DNA of 64,000 bases, from assembly GCA_964016875.1 (NCBI GenBank), contig OZ024722.1, forward strand, positions 18,296,576 to 18,360,575, in the 5' to 3' direction. Positions 12,481-24,025 of the stretch are shown in pieces; position 1 is the first letter of the stretch; each line of letters opens with the position of its first letter. Made by a program: the position numbers and the translations under genes. The notes under the pieces are model-generated. The model did no database searches, had not been told where the DNA came from, and saw nothing but the letters and a program-made list of their open reading frames with translations. This DNA comes from Fallopia convolvulus (taxonomy: Eukaryota; Streptophyta; Magnoliopsida; Caryophyllales; Polygonaceae).

Positions 12481-12659
12481 ATGGAGCATGACATGGGAAT
12501 CCGACAACCGGTGTACTCTGGACATAATTTGGAAATCCAAACGCGGTTGACGTGTCCGGCACATTCTGATACATACTCTCATTGTTTATTTGAAGATCAT
12601 TTAGCCCAATGTAAACCTCATTTTCCTCCTGTAATGTTGGGAAACAAACTGTTAGAACA

Positions 12660-12793
12660 GGCCGTTAAGGCTAAACAAGACGCGGCCGTTATGGCCAAGA
12701 GGCTTCTGGCTGTCACGACCATAGAACACATAGCCGTTACGGCTAGGAGTGCTATGGCCGTGACGGCCAGAAGCCTCCTGGCCATAAACGGCC
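12660..12793. repeat. Palindrome array 3 (6 cores, 24-bp period)
   Basis: Cores begin at 12660, 12684, 12708, 12732, 12756 and 12780, exactly 24 bp apart. Individual cores differ by 1-3 bases from GGCCGTNACGGCC, and all six spacers differ from one another. The array lies in intron 1 of the transposase gene (12629-12934). Confidence 0.93.
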
Positions 12794-13003
12794 ACGTCAC
12801 GTTTCTTTACAAAGTTGAATCGAAAAGGCAATTGTTGCCACGGAGATCCAAACTAAAACGAGTGCCTACTAGATAAAACATTAAAATCACAAAACTAAAA
12901 CGAGGGTATAACAACTTTGGTATGAAGTAATTACCTCGTTGTGCTCTATTCGAAGCGAGTTCTCCGTCAAATTATAGTTATGCATGTAATCTTCATTGAA
13001 CAT

Positions 13004-13172
13004 GGTTTTTGATTGTTTTTGGAGAGAAGAAGAGCATAGAAGAGAAGAGAGGAGAGTGTTGGAGGGTTTCGTCTCGAGTTTAATGTGTATAAGGTTAAAA
13101 AGAGTGGGCAATAAATATTGTTAGGTAGGGCGTTGGCAATAAATGCAAAATTTTTAAATTTATTAAACATCT
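13004..13172 (-). promoter_or_regulatory. 5'UTR and promoter of the MULE-1 transposase gene
   Basis: On the minus strand a TC-rich leader precedes the ATG at 13003. AT-rich DNA with AATATTTATT and TATACA motifs lies further upstream, before array 4. The start codon is supported by an in-frame first exon that splices correctly. No transcription start can be fixed. Confidence 0.4.
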
Positions 13173-13305
13173 GGCCGTTACGGCCATAACGTCCCTGGCC
13201 GTAACGGCCATAACGTCCCTGACTGTGACGGCCATATTGCCCCTGGCCGTAACGTCCAGGACGGCTGTGGCCGTAACGGCCACAAGCCTTATGGCCGTTA
13301 TGGCT
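13173..13305. repeat. Palindrome array 4 (6 cores, 24-bp period), terminal
   Basis: Cores begin at 13173, 13197, 13221, 13245, 13269 and 13293, exactly 24 bp apart. Spacers include ATAACGTCCCT twice and then unrelated 11-mers. The array lies upstream of the transposase promoter, next to a GC-rich block (GGGGGCGCCGCG at about 13310), so it is probably subterminal in MULE-1. Confidence 0.95.
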
Positions 13306-13370
13306 CTAGGGGGCGCCGCGTAGGCCTGCCAGCCTACCCCCTAGACCGGACGCCAAATAAAATCTTCGTT

Positions 13371-13969
13371 TTTATTTTGGATGTTCCAATTTGTTATTCT
13401 CATTTATTACTATTTTTCATTTTTAGAAGTGTACAAATTACAATACTAATATACTATAACTAAAGTCGAATCTTTCTATCCTATGTGTCATCATCTTAAC
13501 TATGTCACACAAGCATATTTACTTTTCTATTTACCTTCTTGCTCTTAATTTTTTTTTAGCATTTGCCATCCTTATATTATAATAATATTCCTTCTTATAT
13601 TATAAAAATATTTCTTATATTATTTATAGTAATATTACTAATCATATCTCTATCTATATTTATATTTGGAAAATATAAATATTTCCTTTACTAAAAGATT
13701 GTGTATATATTTAAAAAAAAAGAGTTAACATCTTATATACTTTATTTATTTATTTATTATTATTGTAATATTATCCTAAAATATGTAATATAGATTACTC
13801 ATTTGTTTACTATTTCCTTTCATTAAAAAAAAATTATCTTATTGCAAGATTAAAAGTGAATTTAAAATTTTAATTTGTTAAATAAGATTCTTATAATATC
13901 AATTCTTGCATGATTAAAAGTGAATTTAAAATGTTATTCTTAAAAAATTCCAATAACAATATTGTTGGA
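13371..13969. other. AT-rich intergenic DNA
   Basis: Low-complexity A/T-rich sequence. The block TTTGGATGTTCC with an AT tail at about 13378 resembles the end of a common plant MITE type, but no partner end was found. No gene seen. Confidence 0.6.
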
Positions 13970-15230
13970 CAAGTTCCTGAACAGAGAGAAGATCTACTTG
14001 CCGGAGATTATGATGAGGCACATGGCTAAGAGTATAGGGAAGAATCATGGATTGCATTATCTATAATTTGTCAAGACAATCTTGCAATTCGGGAATCTGT
14101 TTGAGCCTAAAGAGGAAGAGGTACGTGGTTGGATTCCCCTTGGACATGAGCAACATATCGAGGATGAAGGTTGTTACTTTAGCTAAGGGGGAATGTGTTG
14201 TTACACTTGGTAAGTAGGAACAACGGGGATTTCGTTACGGGGAAACATGTTGAAATTTTTCTTTAAATGTCTTTTATCGACTCGTTTCTATATGTACATT
14301 TTGAATAATTTGTCATCATCAAAAAAGGGGGAAGTTGTTAGAACATTACTTGTTCCATGGTTTCTCTTAGTTTTGACGATGACAAACTTTGTTGGTTTAA
14401 TGTGTTGTTTAAATAAGTATCTCACGAACACTTCAAGAACATTATTAAGTGTAATGGAAAGTCGCGAGGGAACGAATGATGATCTGAAAAGTCTCTGCAG
14501 GAAGCTACACAGCTTTCTATATTCGGCAAGTTACCAGATCTTGAACGAACGATTGCGAAGAAGATTCAACAGCTAAGCATGGATCTTTTGTGAAAAGATG
14601 AGATCAAATCTGGAGGATTTGGATAAGGATACAAGATAAAAATTGAAGATCGATCAGTTAATGGAAAAAAAATCTGAGCGGTTGAAAATTTGGGAAGATT
14701 TTTATATTCTTTTAATCCATTTTTAGCGAGGTCTTTTGAATGGAATATCATCACATTTAGGCATGTTGGATTGATATCGGATTCTGTAGGTGCTCGGCTA
14801 GGATAGCTTGGGTTAAAAGGTATTGTTGAAGACGGCAAACAATTGAGAAGTTATAACTTAAGAGTCGTTCGTGAGGTTGTGGTATTTTCCGATGAAGATT
14901 CCACGAGAGAGTTTAATTACTCAGGTTGGCAGTTCATTCATTGTTTAGGTTTACATTTAGGGTTGTAGAAGTCTAGTTGGTTTAACTTGGATTGGTGCCT
15001 AAGTTACTTGGGAACTTAACTTGCCTTGTAATCGTTGAAGCTTAATACATTAGTGAACTATTGAAATCCTCTGAGAAGAATTCTCAAGGGTAGAGGTTTT
15101 TCTTTCTACGACTTGTTGGTCGGTCAGAAAGTTTTCCACTCTAAATACCTTGTTCTTGTTTCTATTAATCCCGCTACCCAGGGAACATTGCTAGTTTTCT
15201 GTCTGTTTACTAACACATTACGATCCAACA
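13970..15230 (+). mobile_element. 3' end of an LTR retrotransposon (copia/SIRE-like) with its LTR
   Basis: Internal-domain remnant at 13970-14320, then a polypurine tract (AAAAAAGGGGGAAG, about 14320-14334), then a complete LTR at 14336-15230. The LTR begins TGTTAGAAC and ends GATCCAACA, giving TGTT/AACA inverted ends. The phrase TTTGTCATCATCAAAAAA just before the LTR is typical of SIRE/Maximus-type copia elements. Nothing of gag-pol large enough to name survives, and the 5' LTR is absent. The direction follows from tract-then-LTR order. Confidence 0.75.
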
Positions 15231-15289
15231 ATGTGATACTTATGAGAATAGTGAATAAAAAAGTTTAGTGAGATTTTATACTAAAACTA

Positions 15290-15600
15290 ATTATTTTTTT
15301 TGATAAGGTAAGAATTAGGAGACTCTCTATGGAGGACGTCCTAGAGCATCCTTGCGGATAAGAATACGGAGTTCTAAATTATCCAAAAGGACGTTGGTAG
15401 GATTGTTGTGGCCCAACTTAGCAATTTTATCGGCCACACATTACACTCCCTGCCCACATGTCGAACTGAGACAACCATAAATTGTTGGAGAGATACCGGA
15501 ATATCTGATCTGAGGATTTCAACTTCCCATGGGCATTTTCCATCACCTTTGATTGCATTAATCACAATAAGATTTTCTCCTTCAATTTATCCTAAAACTA
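15290..15600 (-). pseudogene. 5'-truncated LINE tail with RNase H-like fragment
   Basis: On the minus strand, NAIKGDGKCPWEVEIL, VSVRHVGRECN and LLSWATTILPTSFW match the C-terminal RNase H-like region of plant L1 LINEs. The coding part is followed by an A-rich tail (T-run at about 15293-15300 on plus). Only about 300 bp remain, as expected from 5' truncation during target-primed insertion. Confidence 0.7.
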
Positions 15601-16296
15601 ATTTAATTACAATAAGAGAGATCCACCAACCTTATATTAGACTTTCTTAGTCCTTAATTTTTGATATGAGGATTATATTCCAACATTAGGAGTGTATACA
15701 TATTTTCTAAGTAGGGACTACGTACTTAGCTCAGTAGTATCATGTCATATGCTATTCACTTATTCCGACCATCTTGCTAGTTTCTTCCAATCATAATTAA
15801 CTTCCAAACTTTGGTGTACTTGTGTAATATTGAGACAACTTTGGTGACAAACCAACTGAAATCTCTTACATAATATATATACTATAAAGATCCAATGATA
15901 CCTGTCTTTGAAATGAATACAACACGTTTTAGTAGATTGGTTGTAATTGCTCTGCATATATTGTCAAAACATTTCATTCTCATAATAGATTTAAATGGCT
16001 TGATTCCATTCTTCCTTCTCAGGAAAGGAACCGTTGGAGATGATCTAGTGGTTACATGCTTCAAGAGTGCTATTTTTGAAATAACGGGAAGTATTAATGT
16101 TATTATCATCCAGATATATCATATATATATGCAGATCGACACACATTAGTTTGGAAGAAAAGAAGAGGCTAGAAAAGTTTGTAATTGCCTTTATTCAATG
16201 GCAGCTTTAGTTGAGTGCGTGAGATTGAAAAGCTAGGTGTAACTTTATTTCATATTGTGAAAAGCCAAAAAGGTGTCGTTCTTCGGAAAATTTCAA
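15601..16296. other. Intergenic DNA, nothing recognised
   Basis: AT-rich sequence with short ORFs on both strands and no recognisable domain. No tandem structure of note was seen. Confidence 0.5.
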
Positions 16297-16298
16297 AC

Positions 16299-16343
16299 TT
16301 TCTTACGTTCCTTTTCGGTGTATCAGAAAAGGAACGTAAGAAA
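16299..16343. repeat. Perfect 18-bp inverted repeat (hairpin)
   Basis: TTTCTTACGTTCCTTTTC at 16299-16316 and its exact complement at 16326-16343 are separated by 9 nt. It could form a stable stem-loop. Role unknown. Confidence 0.9.
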
Positions 16344-16446
16344 TCTTTTTAGCCCCAAACAACATCAATCGAAATCCTTTTAGCCCCAAACAACATCAAT
16401 TGTAGTTGTAGTAATTGAAATCCTTTTAGCCCCAAACAACATCAAT
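16338..16446. repeat. Short tandem repeat with AGCCCCAAACAACATCAAT
   Basis: The 19-mer AGCCCCAAACAACATCAAT occurs three times, starting at 16351, 16382 and about 16428, each preceded by a CTTTT-like stretch. Spacing is unequal (about 31 and 46 bp). Confidence 0.85.
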
Positions 16447-16554
16447 TTGGCTATTTTAAACTTGGTACTATGCTGAAAAAAACCATCCGTCCATCTCCAC
16501 ATTTATGAAATAGATACGAAATTGAGAAAAAAAAAAGAACAAATATTAAACGGA

Positions 16555-17070
16555 AAAAACCCAAATAACACTTTATTAAACTTAACTTTGATGGTGTTGT
16601 AGGTCCGAACGATGTTTCTTCATTTGGCTTCATCTTTCGCAATCACCTGGGTACACCTATCCATTTCGATGGTGGGCTGACTGGCATGCATTATGTGCTG
16701 ATGACGGAGGCTATCGTGCATCGTCATGGGACTCTTGAGGCCACTTGACATGGCATCTCACATATTTAGATTGAGGGCGACAATTTTAGTTTGATCAAAG
16801 TTGTGCAAGGTGATTGAAACTTCCCTTGGGAGTTTGAGTTGATTCGGTAGGACATCTTGTGCATTCTCTCCCGTTTTCAGCGTTGGAGCATTTCCCACAT
16901 CTTCCGGGAAGTCAACCATGTTGCGGACTTCATTGCGTGTTCTTTCCGACGTTCTTCTCCGACTTCGATTATTGTTGATTTAGGTCTTAAGGACCTCATC
17001 CATAAGGATACTCTACGACAGACCACTTCTCAACAGTATATGTACCCTAATCTATTTCTGTATACATAAT
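16555..17070 (+). pseudogene. LINE RNase H domain remnant
   Basis: In one frame with stops: KLNFDGVVGPND, FGFIFRNHLGTPI, MTEAIV, IEGDNFSLIKVVQG and HIFREVNHVADFIA. These are the ordered motifs of the RNase H-like (RVT_3) domain that ends plant L1 ORF2. At least four in-frame stops are present. It is a separate copy from the 15.3 kb and 38.9-45.5 kb LINEs. Confidence 0.75.
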
Positions 17071-17375
17071 AAAATAATAGAAACCTTTTTCAAGTTATCA
17101 AATCAGATGCTCTATTACTAGTATTTTACTATATCACTTCAGAAAAAATGTTATTTTAATCATTAAATCTAGTTAGATATAAATTTTTGTTTTAGAATTT
17201 TAAATAATAATTTATTTGTGAGTTATGATTTTCTTAATTGAAAATGTATATATTGTCTCTTTTATTTAAATTCCCTATATTTATTTGTTAGAAATGTCAA
17301 ATGAGATTAAAAAAGGTTAAAAAAAACTTTATAAATCTTAGAAAAAAAATTAGTGTTTTAGAATTGTTCCATGCT
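17071..17375. other. AT-rich intergenic DNA
   Basis: Short A/T-rich spacer, no gene or repeat recognised. Confidence 0.5.
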
Positions 17376-17380
17376 TGTAC

Positions 17381-17408
17381 CCTCCCTCCCCTCCCCTCCC
17401 CTCCCCTT
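17381..17408. repeat. (CCCTC)n cytosine-rich microsatellite
   Basis: CCCTCCCTCCCCTCCCCTCC-type repeats with at least four C-runs. The other strand could fold as a G-quadruplex. It is isolated in AT-rich DNA. Confidence 0.9.
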
Positions 17409-17419
17409 TGACTGAGTTT

Positions 17420-19978
17420 GTCACTAATATGTATTTCGAATTTTAAGCTAAGTATGTGTAAATTTAAATTGAGATTAATCATATAATATGATAATAAACT
17501 AGTTTAGATAGTTAATTACTTAATTTTATATACTTATTTTATTTATTTTTTCCATTCATATTTAATGTTTATCTTCCAATTTTCTTTTATAGTGATGTAT
17601 AAAATAAAATTTTATTGATAAATAAGTATACATTTATTCGTATTTTATTTAGAGTATATATTGCATAACTCAACTTGCCGACGGTTCCCTATATTTAACA
17701 TTGTCGAACATGTTGTGTTCTCTTTAATCTATTATGCGTCCATTTTTAAAATGCACCAAAACCTCAAAATAACTAATTCATCCATCTCCGAAAGTTTGTC
17801 TTGTATTTCTTTTTGGACGTCCCAAAAAGTTTGTTCACCTTTTCAACTTTCCTTTTATATCAATTCTTTTTAATAATATTACCCTCATTCTATCTCATCT
17901 TTTACCTCCATTATCTAGCAAAAAATTTACTCCTTTAAACCCTTTTTAGTGTTTTTTTTCTCTTTCTTCCCATTTTTGCCTATCACAATCACAATATCTC
18001 CCCTCTCCCTAGTGTCTATTTTTTCTTCTCTATCTATTTCTTAATATATGTTCGGGGAAGGAGGGATTACTTATTGAATAGAGAGTAGTAATCAATATAT
18101 ATCTTCTAAACCTGAAGCACTTTTGGACAGATTCGTCATTAAGAATTTATATCCCAGCCAACCTATTTTTAATAATAATTTTTTAATAAATTATATATTA
18201 TGTAATTCAATCACCTTATGGAATTTCCAATTTTATCCACTCACTTGACTTAATAATTTTTTTTATCAATTTTATATGAGATTGGATAAATGTTTAACTC
18301 TAGCCATTATTTCCAATTTTATATATTTTTTTCAATTTATTATGATATTGGATAACGAAATTATACTATATGGATAACTAAATTTGCAAAAAGTATAATT
18401 AAAATTGATCAATTTTAACGATTACGATTTGTGTCGTATGGATATTAACTTTATCTTGAAAAAGTTTCATTATATTCTAATATTTAAATATCAATTTGGT
18501 ATGATTATCAATTTGAAAATTTGGTACAAGTTTATTATTTTTATTTTCACACATGTTTATTATATTGTAAATGATAGTTTTTGTATATAAGATAGGTATA
18601 ATTTTTTAGAAATATCCTTACATATATCAATTTAATCAAAATTTAAAAAATACAAAGAAATAATACAATAATTCTACCCATATGTATGGCACATAAAAAT
18701 ACTAATTTAATATATTAGAGAAAAATAGGTAAGTTTTTTTATCCATAAATATGATAAATATAAAATCATTTTTATAGCTTTTCCATCTATAAGTATATTT
18801 TTAATATTAAGTTTCTATCCATAAATATAACAAATATAAATTAATTTAATATCTCTAAATGAAATAGATAATTTTTATATCAATAAATATAAAATATGGA
18901 CCATATTTTAATTTAGGGGTTTTCAATATTAAATTTTTAGATTCTTTTACATTAACTTTTTATTAAAAATTATACTAACGTTTTTAATTAGTATGAACCA
19001 TATAATTAATCATGTATTTTTATATTAATTTCAGATTTTTATATTAATTTTTTGTTTATAAGTATGTCAATGTTTTTTAATGAATATTGACCATATTTTT
19101 CATATTAATTTCGATTTTTTCAATATTAATTTTCTCTGCTTAAGAATGATAACTTTTTAAATTTTGATCGATAAATATGTCGGGCTTTATATATTAATGT
19201 TCTATCTATATGATAGTTAAATACAATATTGTCATTAAATTTTAATTTCAGTCACCATAGTTTTAGTTACGAAATTGTTTATATTAATATTGCATCCATA
19301 ATTATGCCCACACTTTTTTAATTAATATGGACATTTTCTTAATTCTTGAATTTATATTAAATTTAAAATTTTCGTAGATTGATTTTTCATTCACAAATAT
19401 GACAACTTTTTAAATTTTCTATCCATAAGCATGATAATTTTTTATACCATTTTTATATTAATAAGTGTGACAATTTTTTAATTAATATTGGTATAGATAT
19501 GTTATGTTTTACAATATATTAATTTTCTATTCATAATTATGTTGATTTTTTATATTACGGATACCTTAATAAAAAAATAAAAAAATTATTGATCCCTTAA
19601 TGTTAAACCAGTTAATCGGGTCAATTCAATTAGGTTTAGGCTTGGTCATTTCAGGTTCGGTTTAGTACAAGTTCATGTCATTAAAATTTACGGGTTGATT
19701 GAGTCAATTCATTGTGGTTTTTGTGCGGATTCGGGTCAACCCAATGAGTTAAGAACGTCAACTTTTGTATGATTATTATATAACATTATAAATAACATTT
19801 TTAAGAATAAGATGATATTTATATTCATTTTAATAATAAAAGATATTACTATAATTAACTTAAATATTTATAATATTTTTTTATTAAATAAATGATAATA
19901 CATATATTATATTTAAATAATATATTAGAATTTTATTTTAAAAAAGCCTCCGGACAAGACCCGGGTCATCAACTAGTA
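17420..19978. other. AT-rich, degenerate-repeat intergenic DNA
   Basis: About 18600-19560 contains loosely repeated modules built on 'CCATAAATATGA..AATTTTTATATTAATTTT', suggesting an old satellite or an LTR fragment. At about 19600-19780, GGGTCAA and GGTTCGG words resemble the hAT-like MITE at 33143-33598, but no complete termini were found. No gene seen. Confidence 0.5.
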
Positions 19979-20376
19979 TTAGAGCATCTCTCACCCTAGG
20001 GTAAAAACCCATTTTTGGCCTAGCACTATCCCCCAAGCCTCGGCTGAATCCACCAGCCACAGTGGATTTTTCGCCCCATGAATCCATGATGGGACAATGT
20101 GTCAGGCATAGAGCCGGCCCTACAGACCGGTTCTATCCCGTTACCATAATTCCTTTTCATAATATTACTTTTAATAATATGTAGTTAAATTAAATTATTT
20201 TAATAATATTTCTTATATACGAATAAATTAGTTTACTTTAACTATTTTGTATAGTTAGTATGTAATAGATAAAAACTAAAAATGTTATATAATGGTTAAA
20301 CAAACAAAGTCAAGACAAGTTGATTGATTAAGGAAATACATCGAAATAAAAACTAAAAGCACACATTGAAATAAAT

Positions 20377-22216
20377 TTAGAAAAAGCTACGATCTTGACT
20401 CGAATATCCGTGTGAATAACTCCCACCAAAATGCATGCTCTGACGGTGAGGTTGAGGATCTTGACTTGAGCCTTCGTCGAGTAGATAGAAACGACAATGA
20501 TAACTGTTGTAACGGTGAGGCTCGGGAGAAGGCTGCCATAGTGGGGGAACTTGCCTAGGAGGGGGCACTTGAGGAGGAGGTGGAATAGGAGTTTGTGTCA
20601 AAGCATCATAAATGTGTGTCCACATTGGCCTCAATTCGGGGTACCGGTCCAAGACATGCATATTATCCGTTATGTAACATTTCACGTAGTTGTGGGCCTA
20701 TATATTATTTAAACCATATAAGATTTATAGATTAGAGAATAAATATTATACAATCAAATAAATATAGCAAATTATTTAAGTTATAAGAAAATTATAAAAT
20801 TTATTTACGTACCACAATCATGCTATTGCCTACTTGAGGCATCGGGGGTCTTTGGTATGGATTGAATCGGTTTATAGGAGACGATCTAAGCATCTTCGTG
20901 TGAGAGCGTGGCTCGAACCAATCCATATATCCGGGAGCCACATCCCATCCATGAGTAGCGCGGGGCAAGTCCAAAATAGAACTTTCTATGTGTTCGTCAC
21001 GAACCGCCCAATTGCAATAAACATTACTGTATTCAATCTTGTATTTTTTAGGCTTTGGCCCCCTTTTAGCGGTCTTTGGTGGGATGGGATTCGGAGGAAT
21101 GTGTTGTACAAATCCATACTGTCGGGTGCACCTCCAAGGCATGTACGCTTCTTGGACGTTGTGATATTGGATCACTCCATGGTATAAGGAGGAACGATAT
21201 GCTTGATGGAAATCAGGTGATTCATGAAATGGCATCCAAACAACCTATACATGAAATTGTGAGTCGTAAATAATGTAAAAAATGAATAAATAACAAAAAA
21301 AAATTCATAAAAAGTTGTTAATACCCGGTCAACTGTGTACCGATCCAACACTTCACGAAAATGTTGCAGTCTACTCTTTTCATCAGTCGGCAATCTTCGA
21401 TCTGCACCTCGGCGCACTCCTTGAACCCTTGAAGCAACTATAGGATGTGCTTGGCGAATTACATCTGCATTCATTTGGCCTCTAAACTCCGGAAAATGGC
21501 ATCCATATCAAGTTCTAAAATAGAAAATAAATATTGTTAGGCCATGGGTGATTATGAAAAGAAAATTAATCGTGGGGTATCGAATACTTACATACAGTAG
21601 AACGAGACAACCGGCCACACCCTTTGTTTCGGCTCGAGTTGCCTTCCCCATTTGGTTGTACAATTGTGCAAGAGTCCACACACCCCATGCATAACTCGAC
21701 ATTTCATTCCAACTGAGGGCCATAGCAACCAAATGGTAGTTGACTCTTGTGGTTGTCTTGTCTGTCAGGAGGCCCAAGGCTATCAAAAGGCCCAAAATTG
21801 TGGCAGAGATGTTTTCGGGTTGTACTGCATCGAAGTTGCCCTCTGACAACCAATTTACCATTGTACTTGAATTTATCCCTCCCTTCTCTATTTGCTTTGT
21901 CTTGAAGTCTAACCAATCTTGCCCGTACAAATTCTTATCATATGTAGGGAGAATCTCATTACCTTCAATGGAGATCCCTAAAATGAATTTGACATCATGG
22001 AGGGTGATTGTCATTTCACCCCAAGGGAAGTGGAAACTGTTGGTTTCCGGATACCATCTCTCCAAAAATGCATTAATGAGAGCGTGGTCTACACCAGTCC
22101 ATGGGATTTCGATCAGATGCATCAAACCTAACTCTAATATCATGTTGTACCACGGTGTGTTGACGTTACCCCTTAGTAATGATGGCAATAATTCTAGACT
22201 CTTGCCATGGGTGTGA
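20377..22216 (-). pseudogene. Plant mobile domain (PMD) protein gene of MULE-2, 5'-truncated
   Basis: Exons: 21596-22216 (5' end lost), 21325-21514, 20813-21244, 20377-20697 (TAA at 20377-20379). The PMD core is in the first exon: RWYPETNSFHFPWGEMT and FILGISIEGNE at about 21990-22080, followed by SAYAWGVWTLAQLYNQM-like sequence (read SSYAWG). The second exon has HFPEF and VASRVQG. The third has the typical VVWMPFHE and a lysine-rich KRGPKPKK. The last is proline-rich (PPPPQVPP). One TGA at 21508-21510 lies at an expected Trp. The coding frame stops at the junction with the LTR at 22217, so the N-terminus has been removed. It is clearly diverged from the MULE-1 PMD, so it is a different subfamily and not a duplicate. 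Confidence 0.85.
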
Positions 22217-24009
22217 ATTTTTATTTAGAAAATTATTTCAAAAGTGAAGCGGATAATTAGTTATAATTCCGCCAAGATGACTCCTTAAAGCATGATAACT
22301 AAGGATTTATTATATATCGATATTCGGAAATTAAATCGTTTATCGATTAGGAAGTTGTAGGAGTTGAGAATACAACTAAGAAGTGTTTATGTGAGCTCGT
22401 TGTTGAGAAATCCTTTTGTTATATTTGTCAGAAGGATGATAAAGATTACTGTCGAATTGCTAAGGACGTTGAGCACGCCTTCTAAGGCAAGTGGACGGTT
22501 CTCTCTTGCATTATGGTTATTAAATGAGGAATTGAATCCCATTTAATATTTGCGCTGGGAACAACTTGTATGATTAATAAAATATGATAGGTTGTTGTTT
22601 TGTTAGAAATAATGACCATATTGTTATTCATTCAATTTCGCGCTAGAACTGGATTTAGGTCCGTCGTATGTGACCTTGTATGTTTAGTTGTCTCATGCTG
22701 AGACATTGATATGGATTAACTTAGTTCAGGGATGTGAGCTTAGTCTCGGAAGCATCTCTTTAAAACTCGTATTAGGCCGTATCAATATTGATCCCCTAAT
22801 ACTTAGGTCATGACCATGGCCCGCTCTACGCTTGAGGGGTGACAATGCACTCTAGCTAAGTGCATTTATCAATATGTGTTGGTAGTGGATTATGGATGAA
22901 ACAGGCCCTCTAATCTCTCCAACATTGGGATCCGTACTATTCGTTGTTCAAGGATGAAACATGCCCTCTGACCTCGATAGTATTGTGTTCCATTCAATAT
23001 GTGTTGGTAGTGGATTATGGATGAAACAGACCCTCTAATCTCTCCATCATTGGGACCCGTGCTATTCGTTGTTCAAGGATGAAACAGGCCCTCTGACCTC
23101 GATAGTATTGTGTTCCACCGGCAGTAGTTCGAGCCGATTAAAAGTTGCCAACTTGTTTGTAAAAAGTTTTGAAAGTAATACAAGATAAGTGCGTTAGGCA
23201 CATTAATGTACCCGAATGGTTAGTCTATTCGATAACCATTCTTGCTCTCGGTTATGAATGATTCTTAATCAAACTTTTATTAAGTTGATATGAATAGTCG
23301 ATGGAGGCTTTTCAGGATGTTATGTGATTAATATGAGTTCCCAACAATTGTTTATGCTTCTTAAAGAAACCACAAGCGGTGGTGTTCTCTCTCTTGATTA
23401 TGCGAGTCTCCTTCTTATCTTCTATAAGACTGCTAACTGTTGGATCATAATCCGAGTCTAATCGGATTTGGATGCCAATATGTTTAGTTGCAACCATAAG
23501 AACCAAGTTAGTTTCTGCGCTTGCTTAGTCTTTCATTAGACTAACCCGTCCATCTTCTTTTCTTTTATATGGTCGGCTGGTGTCCACCGTTGGTTTACGA
23601 CACATCAGGTTCTTCTTGGAAGTTGATTCAAGAGGCGGATTCCGAGGTTTGAAGCTCCAGAAGTTTAAGAAAGGTTTGCAATGCCTATACTTGAGTGAAG
23701 ATCATGGTTGAACTACTTCAAAGCGAAGCTAAGTTTCGGAAAGAAGAACTTAAGGAAGAGTTGATGAAGACTTTGTTTAAATAGAAGGTTGTTCTATTTA
23801 TTTACTAATTCCTTTTTAAGTTAAGGCTTGTATAAGACCTTATATTCTCTTTTCCGCTGTAAAGTTTTACTGAAGTTTGTTAGGTTTTAAATGGTTTCAT
23901 TTACCTTGTTTTAGTTTGATCAGTCAGTTTAAAGCCTTGGGTAGCTTCGGTTTAGTCTTAATCGGGGTTACTGGCGGTAATACCTCCAGGGTAGGAAGGG
24001 GGTGTTACA
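22217..24009 (+). repeat. 5' LTR, truncated
   Basis: Nearly identical to 30816-32608. It ends GGTGTTACA at 24009. It includes an internal tandem duplication of about 120 bp containing GTGTTGGTAGTGGATTATGG (copies near 22880 and 22998), shared by both LTRs. The missing 5' part corresponds to 29660-30815 of the 3' LTR. Confidence 0.93.
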
Positions 24010-24013
24010 GAAG

Positions 24014-24025
24014 TGGTATCAGAGC
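24014..24025 (+). other. Primer-binding site (initiator tRNA-Met)
   Basis: TGGTATCAGAGC, four bases after the LTR's terminal CA, is the standard plant retrotransposon sequence complementary to the 3' end of initiator tRNA-Met. It fixes the element's plus orientation. Confidence 0.93.

Larger units (their letters stand above)
9290..13003 (-). pseudogene. FAR1/MULE transposase with C-terminal OTU cysteine-protease domain (MULE-1)
   Basis: Exons: 12935-13003 (ATG at 13003), 11475-12628, 10893-11402, 9418-10629, 9290-9338. Order of domains: a 60-bp coding repeat (GFPPHA..QST units), a FAR1/WRKY-GCM1-type DNA-binding region (C..C..H.H near 11870-11960), then the MULE transposase core with LLLDSTYNTN (first Asp), VTDRDKTL (second Asp) and LLCRFHI. 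A SWIM-like CRCLLSVTHGLPCVHN segment, basic AT-hook-like PRGRPPK, and an OTU domain with ADGNCGFRAVAE (Asp-Cys pair, about 9790) follow. The catalytic-type His comes after a frame change near the G10 run at 9489-9498. Two TAG stops (12107-12109 and 11615-11617) replace expected Trp codons. Introns 1 and 3 contain palindrome arrays. Proteins of this type are often mislabelled 'PKS-NRPS hybrid synthetase-like' in databases. Confidence 0.88.
5985..13370. mobile_element. MULE-1: Mutator-like element carrying a PMD gene and a transposase-OTU gene
   Basis: A compact unit with two convergent genes: a plant mobile domain gene on plus (6257-8954) and a FAR1/MULE-type transposase with a C-terminal OTU protease domain on minus (9290-13003). 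Four arrays of a 24-bp-phased palindrome lie at 6465-6685, 10690-10846, 12660-12793 and 13173-13305. The two outer arrays sit near the element's ends. I could not identify matching terminal inverted repeats or a 9-bp target duplication, so both boundaries are approximate; the right edge is drawn after the GC-rich block at 13306-13370. Both genes carry stops or frameshifts, so this copy is not autonomous as it stands. Confidence 0.75.

Noticed and set aside
17381..17408. C-rich tract as a promoter or telomere-like element
   Set aside because: Simple CCCTC slippage repeat with no gene nearby.
22364..22546. 60-64-codon ORFs repeated at 22.4/31.0 kb and 23.3/31.9 kb
   Set aside because: They are identical because they lie in the two LTRs. 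No protein similarity or start context.
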